A stretch of DNA of 64,000 bases from Mariniphaga sp041687215 (GTDB lineage: Bacteria; Bacteroidota; Bacteroidia; Bacteroidales; Prolixibacteraceae), in NCBI RefSeq assembly GCF_041687215.1, contig NZ_JAWLCI010000020.1, positions 1 to 64,000 on the forward strand, read 5' to 3'. Positions within the stretch are counted from its first letter, which is position 1. Every line of letters begins with the position of its first letter. Made by a program: the position numbers and the translations under genes. The notes beneath the pieces were generated by a model. That model worked only from the letters and a program-made list of their open reading frames with translations. It did no database searches and was not told the DNA's origin. Of the stretch, positions 55,464 to 63,226 are shown in pieces.

Positions 55464-55627
55464 TCACGTCTCAAACGTCAAATTGACAGAATTCAAATCC
55501 CTAATTTTCATATTATTAAGGACAATTTGTCTTTTTAAAAAAATATTGAAAATTGGACTGTATTTTGTATTTTTATTTTAAAAACTAAATCGAATTCGAT
55601 TTAAAACAAATTTTAAACACACGAAAG

Positions 55628-56593
55628 ATGGAATACAAAGATTACTATAAAATATTGGGAGTCTTGAAAAATGCCAGTCAGGATGAAATAAAAAAAGCGT
55701 ATCGCAAGCTGGCTCTAAAGTATCACCCTGATAAAACCAATGGTGATAAAAAAGCTGAAGAACGCTTCAAGGAAATTGGTGAAGCCTACGAGGTTTTAAA
55801 AGATCCTGAAAAACGGAAAAAATACGACCAGCTGGGCGCCAACTGGAAACAATATGAAAATGCCGGTTACGGTGGTGGTGGCGGATTTGACTTCTCTCAG
55901 TTTGGCGGCCAGTCGCCCGGTGGTGGAAGGACTTTCTATTACGAAGGGGATATGGGTGATATTTTTGGTGGTTCAGGCGGTGGATTTTCCGATTTCTTCA
56001 ATGCCTTTTTCGGAGGGCGCGGAGGTGCACAATCCGGATTTTCCGGCAGGCAACGCCCACGCAAAGGCCAGGATTTGCAGGCTGAAATGGAAATCAGCGT
56101 GTATGAAGCCTACCACGGAACTTCCAGGATACTCAACGTTGACGGTAAAAAATTGCGCGTAAACATAAAACCCGGAAGTTACGACGGACTGGAGCTGCGC
56201 ATAAAAGGAAAGGGTGGCCGCGGAGCAGCAGGAGGCGCCGATGGCGATATTTATATTAAAATAAAAGTCCAGCCGGATAGTCTGTATAAAACTGACGGTA
56301 ACAACCTGACGTTGAAAGCAGACATCGATTTATATACTGCCGTTCTGGGTGGAAAAGCTGAAATCAATACCCTGGCAGGCAAATTAAATGTCCCTGTTCC
56401 GAAAGACTCACAAACCGGAAGTAAGCTGCGGTTAAAAGGAAAAGGAATGCCAATTTACGGAAAACCAGGTCAATTTGGCGACTTGTATGTACAATTAAAT
56501 GTAGTTATTCCTAAAAACCTGAGCCAGGAGGAAGTAAACCTGTTTAAAAAGTTAAAGGAATTGCGAAATAATCACGTTTACAGTCACAACTAA
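55628..56593 (+). CDS. cbpA: CbpA/DnaJ-type J-domain co-chaperone
   Basis: 321 residues. J domain at 1-70 with the HPD motif (KLALKYHPDKTNGDKKAEER), then a Gly/Phe-rich region and the two C-terminal substrate-binding domains (MEISVYEAYHGTSRILNVDG; VQPDSLYKTDGNNLTLKADI). The zinc-finger of DnaJ is absent, hence CbpA type. It stimulates DnaK. It opens the stress cluster. Confidence 0.92.
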   Translation: MEYKDYYKILGVLKNASQDEIKKAYRKLALKYHPDKTNGDKKAEERFKEIGEAYEVLKDPEKRKKYDQLGANWKQYENAGYGGGGGFDFSQFGGQSPGGGRTFYYEGDMGDIFGGSGGGFSDFFNAFFGGRGGAQSGFSGRQRPRKGQDLQAEMEISVYEAYHGTSRILNVDGKKLRVNIKPGSYDGLELRIKGKGGRGAAGGADGDIYIKIKVQPDSLYKTDGNNLTLKADIDLYTAVLGGKAEINTLAGKLNVPVPKDSQTGSKLRLKGKGMPIYGKPGQFGDLYVQLNVVIPKNLSQEEVNLFKKLKELRNNHVYSHN

Positions 56594-56605
56594 AACGAAG
56601 AAATT

Positions 56606-56959
56606 ATGCTGGCAAGATACTATGATTACAATTACACCGACCCGATGATTGAGTTATTCCTCTCAAGGATGAATGACCTAAATTACAGGTATTATGCAAG
56701 CGAATTGCTGGAACGGTTAATGCAATCCGATGATTTCGATTTGAATGAATCAATCCGAAAAGCGATTGCCATTCTGCGTTTAACAGGGGTTCCGGTGCAG
56801 CAACATTTCTCCTGCATTTACCGTTCGGCATCAAATGGCACTCAGCGCGACTGGAAATTGTCGGAACTGGCTTGTAGCCTGATTATAATCAGTGCCGAAC
56901 CTGAAAATCAGAAAATTGAAGAAATACAACAGGAATTAATGAGTTACATGGGGATTTAA
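56606..56959 (+). CDS. Small unknown protein encoded with cbpA
   Basis: 117 residues, soluble, with YDYNYTDPMIELFLSRMNDL and ELLERLMQSDDFDLNESIRK. It follows cbpA by 12 nt, the place where CbpM (a modulator of CbpA) is encoded in other bacteria, but no CbpM similarity was recognised. Function unknown. Confidence 0.6.
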   Translation: MLARYYDYNYTDPMIELFLSRMNDLNYRYYASELLERLMQSDDFDLNESIRKAIAILRLTGVPVQQHFSCIYRSASNGTQRDWKLSELACSLIIISAEPENQKIEEIQQELMSYMGI

Positions 56960-56986
56960 TCTCTTAATTCATCCTGATAAAAAAAA

Positions 56987-57286
56987 TTACAAATAAGATT
57001 GGAGAATTGATTTTAGCTGATTTTTTTGCACCAGCCCGGATTGCCGCCATACAACCTGTCCGTTTTTAAAAAGTGCCAGTGTTGGCACACCCCTGATTTG
57101 GAAACGGTTTGCAATTTCCTGGTTTTTGTCCACATCTATTTTAATGACCTTAATTTTTCCTTCCAGTTCGCCTACCAGTTCAACCAAAATGGGCGACTGC
57201 ATCTTGCAAGGTCCGCACCATTCAGCATGAAAATCGACCAGAACAGGAACCTGTGATTGGATAATTGAATTAAAATTTCCTTTCAT
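56987..57286 (-). CDS. Thioredoxin
   Basis: 99 residues. The active site is FHAEWCGPCKMQSPILVELV, followed by IDVDKNQEIANRFQIRGVPT with the cis-Pro. A cytoplasmic disulfide reductase of normal length. Separated from the HtrA gene by that gene's terminator. Confidence 0.93.
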   Translation of the reverse strand: MKGNFNSIIQSQVPVLVDFHAEWCGPCKMQSPILVELVGELEGKIKVIKIDVDKNQEIANRFQIRGVPTLALFKNGQVVWRQSGLVQKNQLKSILQSYL

Positions 57287-57301
57287 ATTTTTCAGTTTTA
57301 A

Positions 57302-57351
57302 TGATACAAAAATACCTGCGGAAAATATTACTTCAAAATTTCCGCAGGTAT
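57302..57351 (-). terminator. Terminator of the HtrA operon
   Basis: ATACCTGCGGAAA (57312-57324) pairs over 13 bp with TTTCCGCAGGTAT (57339-57351). On the minus strand TTTTTG follows. It lies 18 nt after the HtrA stop. Confidence 0.85.
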
Positions 57352-57369
57352 GCCAATTATTTTTATCAA

Positions 57370-58701
57370 TTACAGTCCAAAGGCATAATAATAAGTTCCC
57401 GGATAATCTTCATACACACCTTCAAACATTACTCCTACTTCTTTATTTTTCAGGATTTTCACGAACTCATCAACTGTCTTAACATTTTTTCCGTCAACTT
57501 TGGTAATTATAAATCCAACACGGATGTCTGTATTGTTTTTTAATTTTCCGGTATATATCCTGGTTATTTGCAGTCCGCCTTTAATATCGAGTTTCCGGGC
57601 TGTTTCTTTATCTATTTCCTCCAGTTCAACACCAAGAATATCAAGAATTTCGTTGGAGGGCCGTTCGTCCATTTTTTCCTCTCCTTCCTGGTTTCTGAGG
57701 GTAACCAGAAATTCATGTTCATCGCCCTGGCGATCTATTTTAAGCGAAACCTTATCACCCGGATGATGGCGTCCGATAATTTCCAGGAGTCCGGCTGATG
57801 TAGAAACTTCTTTACCATCTACTTCTGTAATCACATCTCCGATTTTAATGCCTGCGTCGCCGGCGGCGCTGTTCGCGGCAATACTATCAACATAAACTCC
57901 TCTGGTTACATCCAAATCTTTTTCCCTGGCCAGGTTACCATCTACCGTTCGAATCATTAATCCTAAATATCCGCGCTGAACCCTGCCGTATTTTAACAGA
58001 TCTTCAACCACTTTGGAAACAATGTTGGAAGGCACTGCAAAACCGTAACCGGCATAAGCACCTGTAGGGCTTGCAATGGCAGTGTTAATTCCAATCAGCC
58101 CGCCATTCAGGTTCACCAGCGCTCCCCCACTGTTTCCCGGATTAATGGCTGCATCGGTCTGGATAAATGACTCGATGGCATTTTGGTCAGGTAAAATATT
58201 AATTTGCCGGCCTTTTGCACTTACAATTCCCGCTGTTACCGTAGAGTTGAGGTTAAATGGATTTCCGACAGCCAACACCCACTCGCCCACTTCAATTTCG
58301 TCGGAATTTACAAACGGTATAGTGGGCAAATCTCTGGCCTGTATTTGCAGCAAAGCAAGATCTGTGGACGGATCGGTTCCGATAACTTTGGCTTTGAGAA
58401 CCCGGTTGTCTTCGAGGGTAACTTCAATATCGTCGGCGCCATCAATCACATGATTATTGGTTACGATGTATCCATCTGAATTAATGATTACCCCGGAGCC
58501 GGCGCCGACTCTTGGCTGCAGTCCCCGTTGCTCTGGCTGTGGCTGTTCGAACCGGAAATGCGGCCCAAAAAAACGCTCGAAAATATCATCATCAAAAAAA
58601 TCCCTGAACGGATCCGGATATTGCCTGTATTGGAAATTTCGGACATTCTGCATTTGAGTTGATTTTATATGCACCACTGCCGGCATTACTTTTTGGGCCA
58701 C
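57370..58701 (-). CDS. degP: HtrA/DegP serine protease, open part downstream of an in-frame stop
   Basis: 443 codons with a complete trypsin-like domain. The catalytic His is in GYIVTNNHVIDGADD, Asp in DPSTDLALLQ and Ser in INPGNSGGALVNL. Two PDZ domains follow (GYLGLMIRTVDGNL..., GGLQITRIYTGKLKNNTD...). HtrA is an envelope quality-control protease. The first in-frame ATG here (58701) lies well inside the gene, since the signal peptide is encoded upstream and cut off by a TAA at 58749-58747. As it stands the protein would lack a signal peptide and stay in the cytoplasm. Confidence 0.85.
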   Translation of the reverse strand: MAQKVMPAVVHIKSTQMQNVRNFQYRQYPDPFRDFFDDDIFERFFGPHFRFEQPQPEQRGLQPRVGAGSGVIINSDGYIVTNNHVIDGADDIEVTLEDNRVLKAKVIGTDPSTDLALLQIQARDLPTIPFVNSDEIEVGEWVLAVGNPFNLNSTVTAGIVSAKGRQINILPDQNAIESFIQTDAAINPGNSGGALVNLNGGLIGINTAIASPTGAYAGYGFAVPSNIVSKVVEDLLKYGRVQRGYLGLMIRTVDGNLAREKDLDVTRGVYVDSIAANSAAGDAGIKIGDVITEVDGKEVSTSAGLLEIIGRHHPGDKVSLKIDRQGDEHEFLVTLRNQEGEEKMDERPSNEILDILGVELEEIDKETARKLDIKGGLQITRIYTGKLKNNTDIRVGFIITKVDGKNVKTVDEFVKILKNKEVGVMFEGVYEDYPGTYYYAFGL

Positions 58702-58746
58702 TTCTGTAAATTCAAGCGGAACAATCTCGCCAGATTCATTTACTGT

Positions 58747-58890
58747 TTAGGCTGCTCCCACTACCGGAGAAGAAGAAAGATGTTCTATTTTCACGGTTTT
58801 GGCTGTTCCTGAACCAGTAACAAGGAATGTACCTAATGTAAAGGCACTGCCCAATATGGCTGCAATTATTAATGAAATATACTTTTTCAT
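58747..58890 (-). pseudogene. degP: N-terminal fragment of HtrA/DegP, ending in a premature TAA
   Basis: ATG at 58890 with a good Shine-Dalgarno starts MKKYISLIIAAILGSAFTLG, a signal peptide or anchor, and reads to codon 47. Codon 48 is TAA. The frame continues after it (TVNESGEIVPLEFTEVAQKV) into the protease domain with no shift, so one base change explains the break. A sequencing error, readthrough or a recent inactivating mutation are the options. Confidence 0.8.
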
Positions 58891-58898
58891 GGCTCTGT

Positions 58899-58905
58899 CC
58901 TCCCC
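58899..58905 (-). promoter_or_regulatory. Strong Shine-Dalgarno of degP
   Basis: On the minus strand GGGGAGG ends 8 nt before the ATG at 58890. It supports the upstream start for degP. Confidence 0.7.
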
Positions 58906-58917
58906 TCTTTTATTTCA

Positions 58918-59865
58918 TTAAAATGAATTTACTTTTGTATATACCGAAATATCAGTCTGCAATTGTTTCAGGTATTCTTCAATATCTTGAATCCGTTTTT
59001 TTACCCCGCTAAAATTATTCTCATTTAGCCCGGTTTTTATTTCTTTAAATCCATCATGAATTTGCTGATATTCTTCTTCTGTTTTCCCATATCCCAGCAT
59101 TTGAGCAAAACGTATTTGATATTGTGCATCATTCAAAAGGGCCAGGATACTCTCTATATCAGGATGCTCTTTGTTCATTAATTTTTCCATTTCTATTACC
59201 ATATTTTGGGCAATTATTAACGGCAAAGGTGTTATGCTTCTTTCAATTGTAATGCTCGACAACATTGAATTCAGTTCGAGCAATGCTTTTTCCCGCTCTT
59301 TGCCTTTAAGCAATTGGCCGGCATTTTTCAAGGTTTGCAAATAATCTGAAATGGAAATGCTTTCACGGGTAATACGAAGTTCGCTGGTTAACTGTGTCAT
59401 CAAATTTTTTGCCTTTTGCAGTTCGCCGAGTTCCATCAAAGAATCGATATTATGTATCAGATAGTTTGCATTTTCTGCATTTTCTGCCCTATCGAGTACC
59501 TCAATATTAACCTCAGAAATTATTTTTGTAGGATGGTCGCTGCGAATAATTAATTCCGCTTTTGCAATGGCTTTATCGATGTTTTCAATAGCATCGGCGT
59601 ACTTTTCGTTTAAAATTGAAGATATGCCTGAACGCGTTAATGCAATAACATCGGCTGCCTCTTGAATAATATTCTTGTTGCCCAAATCAATTGCCAGGTT
59701 AATCTCCTTATCCACATAAGTCTGAATCTGTTTTTCAGTCAGGTAAGTTTGTTCCGGTTTTTTCAGTGATTCAATGTCTGGTTCTGTTGCTAATTTATCT
59801 TTCCTGTCGCAACCAACCAACACCACCAAAATAAACATGATTATATATCCAATTTTAGTTTTCAT
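58918..59865 (-). CDS. YfdX-like stress lipoprotein
   Basis: 315 residues. The lipoprotein signal ends IIMFILVVLVGCDRKD (Cys about 19). The rest is helical, with repeated acidic stretches (ADAIENIDKAIAKAELIIR, RAENAENANYLIHNIDSLME), and the C-terminal AQNMVIEMEKLMNKEHPDIE through YQIRFAQMLGYGKTEEEYQQ fits YfdX proteins. YfdX is part of heat and acid stress-tolerance loci in proteobacteria. It is co-directional with and 27 nt upstream of degP. Assignment rests on the C-terminal pattern. Confidence 0.6.
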   Translation of the reverse strand: MKTKIGYIIMFILVVLVGCDRKDKLATEPDIESLKKPEQTYLTEKQIQTYVDKEINLAIDLGNKNIIQEAADVIALTRSGISSILNEKYADAIENIDKAIAKAELIIRSDHPTKIISEVNIEVLDRAENAENANYLIHNIDSLMELGELQKAKNLMTQLTSELRITRESISISDYLQTLKNAGQLLKGKEREKALLELNSMLSSITIERSITPLPLIIAQNMVIEMEKLMNKEHPDIESILALLNDAQYQIRFAQMLGYGKTEEEYQQIHDGFKEIKTGLNENNFSGVKKRIQDIEEYLKQLQTDISVYTKVNSF

Positions 59866-59872
59866 GATATTT

Positions 59873-59881
59873 CCCTCCTTT
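59873..59881 (-). promoter_or_regulatory. Strong Shine-Dalgarno of the YfdX-like gene
   Basis: On the minus strand AAAGGAGGG stands 7 nt before the ATG at 59865. Confidence 0.7.
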
Positions 59882-59894
59882 CGTTCATGTTAAA

Positions 59895-59939
59895 CAATAA
59901 AAAAATAAAACGGGCAGGCATGAAATATCCTGCCCGTTT
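59895..59939 (-). terminator. Terminator of hsp20
   Basis: AAACGGGCAGG (59908-59918) pairs with CCTGCCCGTTT (59929-59939). On the minus strand TTATTTTTTTATTG follows. It ends the hsp20 transcript before the YfdX-like gene, so these have separate promoters or are expressed by read-through. Confidence 0.88.
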
Positions 59940-59943
59940 ACCA

Positions 59944-60396
59944 TTAAGACACTTTAATTTCTTTTACTGTTTTTACTTTGGCTTCTTCACGTTTTGGCAG
60001 CGTTACATGAAGAATACCATCTTTGTACTTAGCCGAAATTTTGTCGGCATTTACAATATCATCCGGAATGGTAAAAGAACGCTGGAATGATTGATAACTG
60101 AATTCACGGCGCGTTACCTCTTTTCCATTTTTTTCTGACTTTTCATCTGACTTTTCAGATGAAATGGTTAGTCTGCCTTTGTCGTAATTCAGTTTGAAGT
60201 CGCTCTTTTTCAATCCTGGAGCCGCCACTTCAATTTTAAAATCGCTATCGCTTTCTTTAACATTTACTGCAGGTAGGGTTGAATCAATACCTGCAAAATT
60301 CCAGTTGTTCCAGTCCATCAAATTTCCTCCAAAAAACCTGTCGGTAAAAGAAGGAATTGATGGAAACATGCTGTTTGTTAACCTTGCCATTTTCAT
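59944..60396 (-). CDS. Hsp20/alpha-crystallin small heat-shock protein
   Basis: 150 residues. The alpha-crystallin domain spans about residues 40-140 (VNVKESDSDFKIEVAAPGLK KSDFKLNYD, then SFTIPDDIVNADKISAKYKD GILHVTLPKREEAK, with the conserved GILHVTLPK). It holds unfolding proteins for DnaK/CbpA refolding. Start at 60396, where a strong Shine-Dalgarno is present. Confidence 0.94.
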   Translation of the reverse strand: MKMARLTNSMFPSIPSFTDRFFGGNLMDWNNWNFAGIDSTLPAVNVKESDSDFKIEVAAPGLKKSDFKLNYDKGRLTISSEKSDEKSEKNGKEVTRREFSYQSFQRSFTIPDDIVNADKISAKYKDGILHVTLPKREEAKVKTVKEIKVS

Positions 60397-60405
60397 AGCT
60401 TATTC

Positions 60406-60413
60406 CTCCTTTA
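60406..60413 (-). promoter_or_regulatory. Strong Shine-Dalgarno of hsp20
   Basis: On the minus strand AAAGGAGG is placed 9 nt before the ATG at 60396. Confidence 0.75.
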
Positions 60414-60454
60414 TTTTTAATTAAACATTGGGTTAATTGAAATTGATTTTTCGG

Positions 60455-60481
60455 CAAATTTAAATTCAAATAATATGCCAA
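60455..60481 (-). promoter_or_regulatory. Candidate promoter of hsp20
   Basis: On the minus strand TTG (60481-60479) and TAAATTTG (60462-60455) are 16 nt apart, slightly short for the consensus. The rest of the 294-nt divergent region (to 60690) is AT-rich with a TTTTTTGACAAATTGACAAAG stretch and no other clear site. Confidence 0.4.
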
Positions 60482-60690
60482 GTGATTGAATTAATGCCTG
60501 TAAATAATTTATTACAAATAACTTACATAAAATAATTATCAAAAAAAAGTATTGTTCTATCTAAATTCAATCTTGAAAAAATGTCATATTTTTTGACAAA
60601 TTGACAAAGTCAGATTACAGGTATATTTCCTGCAATATGTTGGTATGTAGTTTGAAAATAAATGGTATATAACATTAAAAAAAAGCAACG

Positions 60691-61746
60691 ATGAAATACA
60701 TTGTCAACAACCTTAAAAATTTAAATAATAAGGAAAAAGAACGCAATGTGAAAAAACTCATTCAGAATCAAACCAGGCGTTTAAAAAGAATTGCAGATCA
60801 ATACTCAAAACCACTAGTATTAAACATCTATTTTAACAACGTGGATAAAATTAACAGTCAAATATCAGCTGTTATTGCTTTGAAAGAAAATGTGCTTTAT
60901 TTAAGTGAAAAAGATAAAGATATTGAAGCCTGCATTTTTAAATTATTCGATAAGTTAAAAGTTTCACTTACAAAAAATATTCACAAGGAAAAAAAGGACA
61001 AACTGCTCAAACGGAAGAAAGTTAAAATAAAAAGTTACCTGGAAAATCTGCAAAACCTCCAGGAATTAAGACATGATAATATAAAAGAAACATTTACAGA
61101 GCTGACAAAAATTCTTTTCAGCGATATTGCCCGATATATTAAACGACGAATAGAAGCAGCAGAAATGACCACCACCCTGGAAAAAGGTAAATTTAAAATT
61201 CATGAGTTGCTGGATGAGCTCTATCTGGCTTTTTACTACCACTTTGATGATATTTCAATAAATAAAAACAAAATTGATATATGGCTTTACAAAAAAGCAG
61301 ATGACCTTTTAAATGAAAAACTTAAAGAATTTGAATTTGACAGGAAAAAAACAATAAGGCTCGAAAATATCCTTAAAAAAGAACGTAATGCTTTTGATGA
61401 ACAAATTACCGCAGATGCTGATGATGAAATAATTCTTCTTGATGATTTGGATGATATTGTTCCTGCATCCGACGAACTTTCTGTATATGATTTGATTTTT
61501 GAAGAAAATGAAGATAGTGTGCTTGATGATATTACACTAAAGTTAGAACGGGAAGAAATTCATAAAATCATCCGGTTAGAACTGGCAAAACTACCCGTAT
61601 TGGAAGGCAATATACTGGATCTTTATTTAATCAATCAGCTAACTGAAAAAGAAATTGCTGAAATAAAAAATATCAGCATTAAAGAAGTAGAATCAATAAT
61701 TGAGAATTCAGGTAAAATAATTAAAGAAAAATTGTTGAGTTTATAA
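60691..61746 (+). CDS. HPF/RaiA-like domain fused to sigma-70-like regions
   Basis: 351 residues. Residues 1-105 (RRLKRIADQYSKPLVLNIYF, DIEACIFKLFDKLKVSLTKN) have the spacing of ribosome hibernation factors of the HPF/RaiA family. Residues about 120-215 (IHELLDELYLAFYYHFDDIS through IDIWLYKKADDLLNEKL) resemble sigma region 2. An Asp-rich linker follows (about 245-270). Residues about 285-351 (LAKLPVLEGNILDLYLINQLTE KEIAEIKNISIKEVESII) look like sigma region 4. It is divergent from hsp20. The pairing of domains is my reading of sequence patterns. Confidence 0.6.
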   Translation: MKYIVNNLKNLNNKEKERNVKKLIQNQTRRLKRIADQYSKPLVLNIYFNNVDKINSQISAVIALKENVLYLSEKDKDIEACIFKLFDKLKVSLTKNIHKEKKDKLLKRKKVKIKSYLENLQNLQELRHDNIKETFTELTKILFSDIARYIKRRIEAAEMTTTLEKGKFKIHELLDELYLAFYYHFDDISINKNKIDIWLYKKADDLLNEKLKEFEFDRKKTIRLENILKKERNAFDEQITADADDEIILLDDLDDIVPASDELSVYDLIFEENEDSVLDDITLKLEREEIHKIIRLELAKLPVLEGNILDLYLINQLTEKEIAEIKNISIKEVESIIENSGKIIKEKLLSL

Positions 61747-61780
61747 TAATCAGGTATATATGATTTCAACAGAACATTAA

Positions 61781-61813
61781 AAAAAGGTTCAAGCAAAATG
61801 CATGAACCTTTTT
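61781..61813. terminator. Bidirectional terminator between the fusion gene and redoxin gene
   Basis: AAAAAGGTTCA (61781-61791) pairs with TGAACCTTTTT (61803-61813). Both strands end in T-rich arms, suiting the convergent neighbours. Confidence 0.85.
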
Positions 61814-61846
61814 CAGAGTGTGTATTTATAAATAACCTTTTGTTAG

Positions 61847-62458
61847 TTATTCTGTCTTGCGTTTTATGCTGCAACCAACAGGCTTAGTTTCTGCAACAGC
61901 AACTTTCTGTCCGCTGGCCAAACTTGCAATGGCATCTTTTGCATAAGCCTGTTTTACATCGGCTGCACTTTTGTAGCTATCGTCAATAGCTCCTTTGTAA
62001 ACCAGTTCCATATTTTTATCGAAAAGGAAAACATGCGGAGTGGTTTGTCCGCCAAATGCATTGGCAATCTGGCTATCCTCATCAACAACATACGGAAAAT
62101 TGTAGTTTTGCCCGCGTGCGCGCTTTTTCATTTCATCATAAGAATCAACACCATTTCGGTTGCCGTAATTCGAATTTAAAACAATCATTCCAACATTGTG
62201 GCGGTCGGCCCAGGTTTTTAATTCATTGTAGCGGTCTTCCCACTGAATTACAAAAGGACAGGTGTTACTTGAAAACATTACCAAAAGGCCATTTTCTTTG
62301 GTTACATCAGCAAGCGAAAATTTTTCGCCTGAAACATCGTGCATTTTTACGTCAGTCAGGGTTGCTTTTCCGCCTATTCCTATGGTGCCTGTTATTGCCA
62401 TAGCCGGAATAAAGGCGGTAATCATTAAAATTACGATTAAATTTTTCATAGCTTTCAT
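61847..62458 (-). CDS. Exported redoxin/thioredoxin-fold protein
   Basis: 203 residues with signal peptide (LIVILMITAFIPAMA). The redoxin fold has LLVMFSSNTCPFVIQWEDRY (a single Cys at the active site, as in peroxiredoxin-like members) and GGQTTPHVFLFDKNMELVYK with the cis-Pro. The C-terminal VGCSIKRK tail is characteristic of this group. Role probably in envelope thiol redox. Confidence 0.82.
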   Translation of the reverse strand: MKAMKNLIVILMITAFIPAMAITGTIGIGGKATLTDVKMHDVSGEKFSLADVTKENGLLVMFSSNTCPFVIQWEDRYNELKTWADRHNVGMIVLNSNYGNRNGVDSYDEMKKRARGQNYNFPYVVDEDSQIANAFGGQTTPHVFLFDKNMELVYKGAIDDSYKSAADVKQAYAKDAIASLASGQKVAVAETKPVGCSIKRKTE

Positions 62459-62523
62459 TTTTTAAGTTTCAATAAAATACTTTAAACTCTTAAATAAAAC
62501 ATTTCCCTTTTAAAAAATGTTCA

Positions 62524-62531
62524 TAGGTTTG
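62524..62531 (+). promoter_or_regulatory. Candidate -7 element before pdxH
   Basis: TAGGTTTG matches TAnnTTTG, 41 nt before the pdxH ATG. No TTG at the expected distance. Confidence 0.4.
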
Positions 62532-62572
62532 CACAAACAAATTTTTGATTTGTAACAGATTAAACAGAAAAA

Positions 62573-63208
62573 ATGAGACTTGATACCATTAGAAACGAAT
62601 ACAATTTTTCGGGATTGACAAAAAAAAATGTGGATAAAAATCCTTTTAGGCAATTCGAAAGTTGGTTGAAAGAAGCGTTGGATTCGAACGAAAAAGAACC
62701 AACAGCCATGTCGCTTTCAACCTTTGGGACCGACGGGTTTCCGCAATCCAGAATTGTTTTGCTCAAATTTTTCAACGAGAATGGATTCGTTTTTTTTACC
62801 AATTATTCATCAGAAAAAGCAAAATCAATTGAAAAAAATCCGTCAGTCAGCTTGCATTTTTTCTGGCCTTTGCTTGAACGGCAAATCCGTATTTCCGGAA
62901 AAGCAGAAAAAACGAGCCTTGAAATTTCAGAGAAGTATTTTGCTGAAAGGCCTTTGGAAAGCCGGATTGCGGCCTGGGCATCAGAACAAAGTAAGGAGAT
63001 TCCCTCACGTGAATATTTGGAAAATCGTTTTGAAAAGTACAGAAAAACCTTTGAAAATAATGCTCCCGGACTTCCTTCGTTTTGGGGCGGGTACAAAGTG
63101 GTACCTCAAAAATTTGAATTCTGGCAGGGCCGCACCAATCGTCTTCACGATCGTATTTTATATGAAAAAGAAGGAGAAGCCTGGTCAATAAAAAGGTTAG
63201 CTCCCTGA
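62573..63208 (+). CDS. pdxH: Pyridoxamine 5'-phosphate oxidase
   Basis: Makes pyridoxal phosphate from the pyridoxamine or pyridoxine phosphate, with FMN. 211 residues. FMN-site text PTAMSLSTFGTDGFPQSRIV LLK and VFFTNYSSEKAKSIEKNPSV SLHFFW, and the C-terminal FEFWQGRTNRLHDRILYEKE. Convergent with dnaX. Confidence 0.95.
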   Translation: MRLDTIRNEYNFSGLTKKNVDKNPFRQFESWLKEALDSNEKEPTAMSLSTFGTDGFPQSRIVLLKFFNENGFVFFTNYSSEKAKSIEKNPSVSLHFFWPLLERQIRISGKAEKTSLEISEKYFAERPLESRIAAWASEQSKEIPSREYLENRFEKYRKTFENNAPGLPSFWGGYKVVPQKFEFWQGRTNRLHDRILYEKEGEAWSIKRLAP

Positions 63209-63226
63209 ATTCAGCTTTATAAAATC

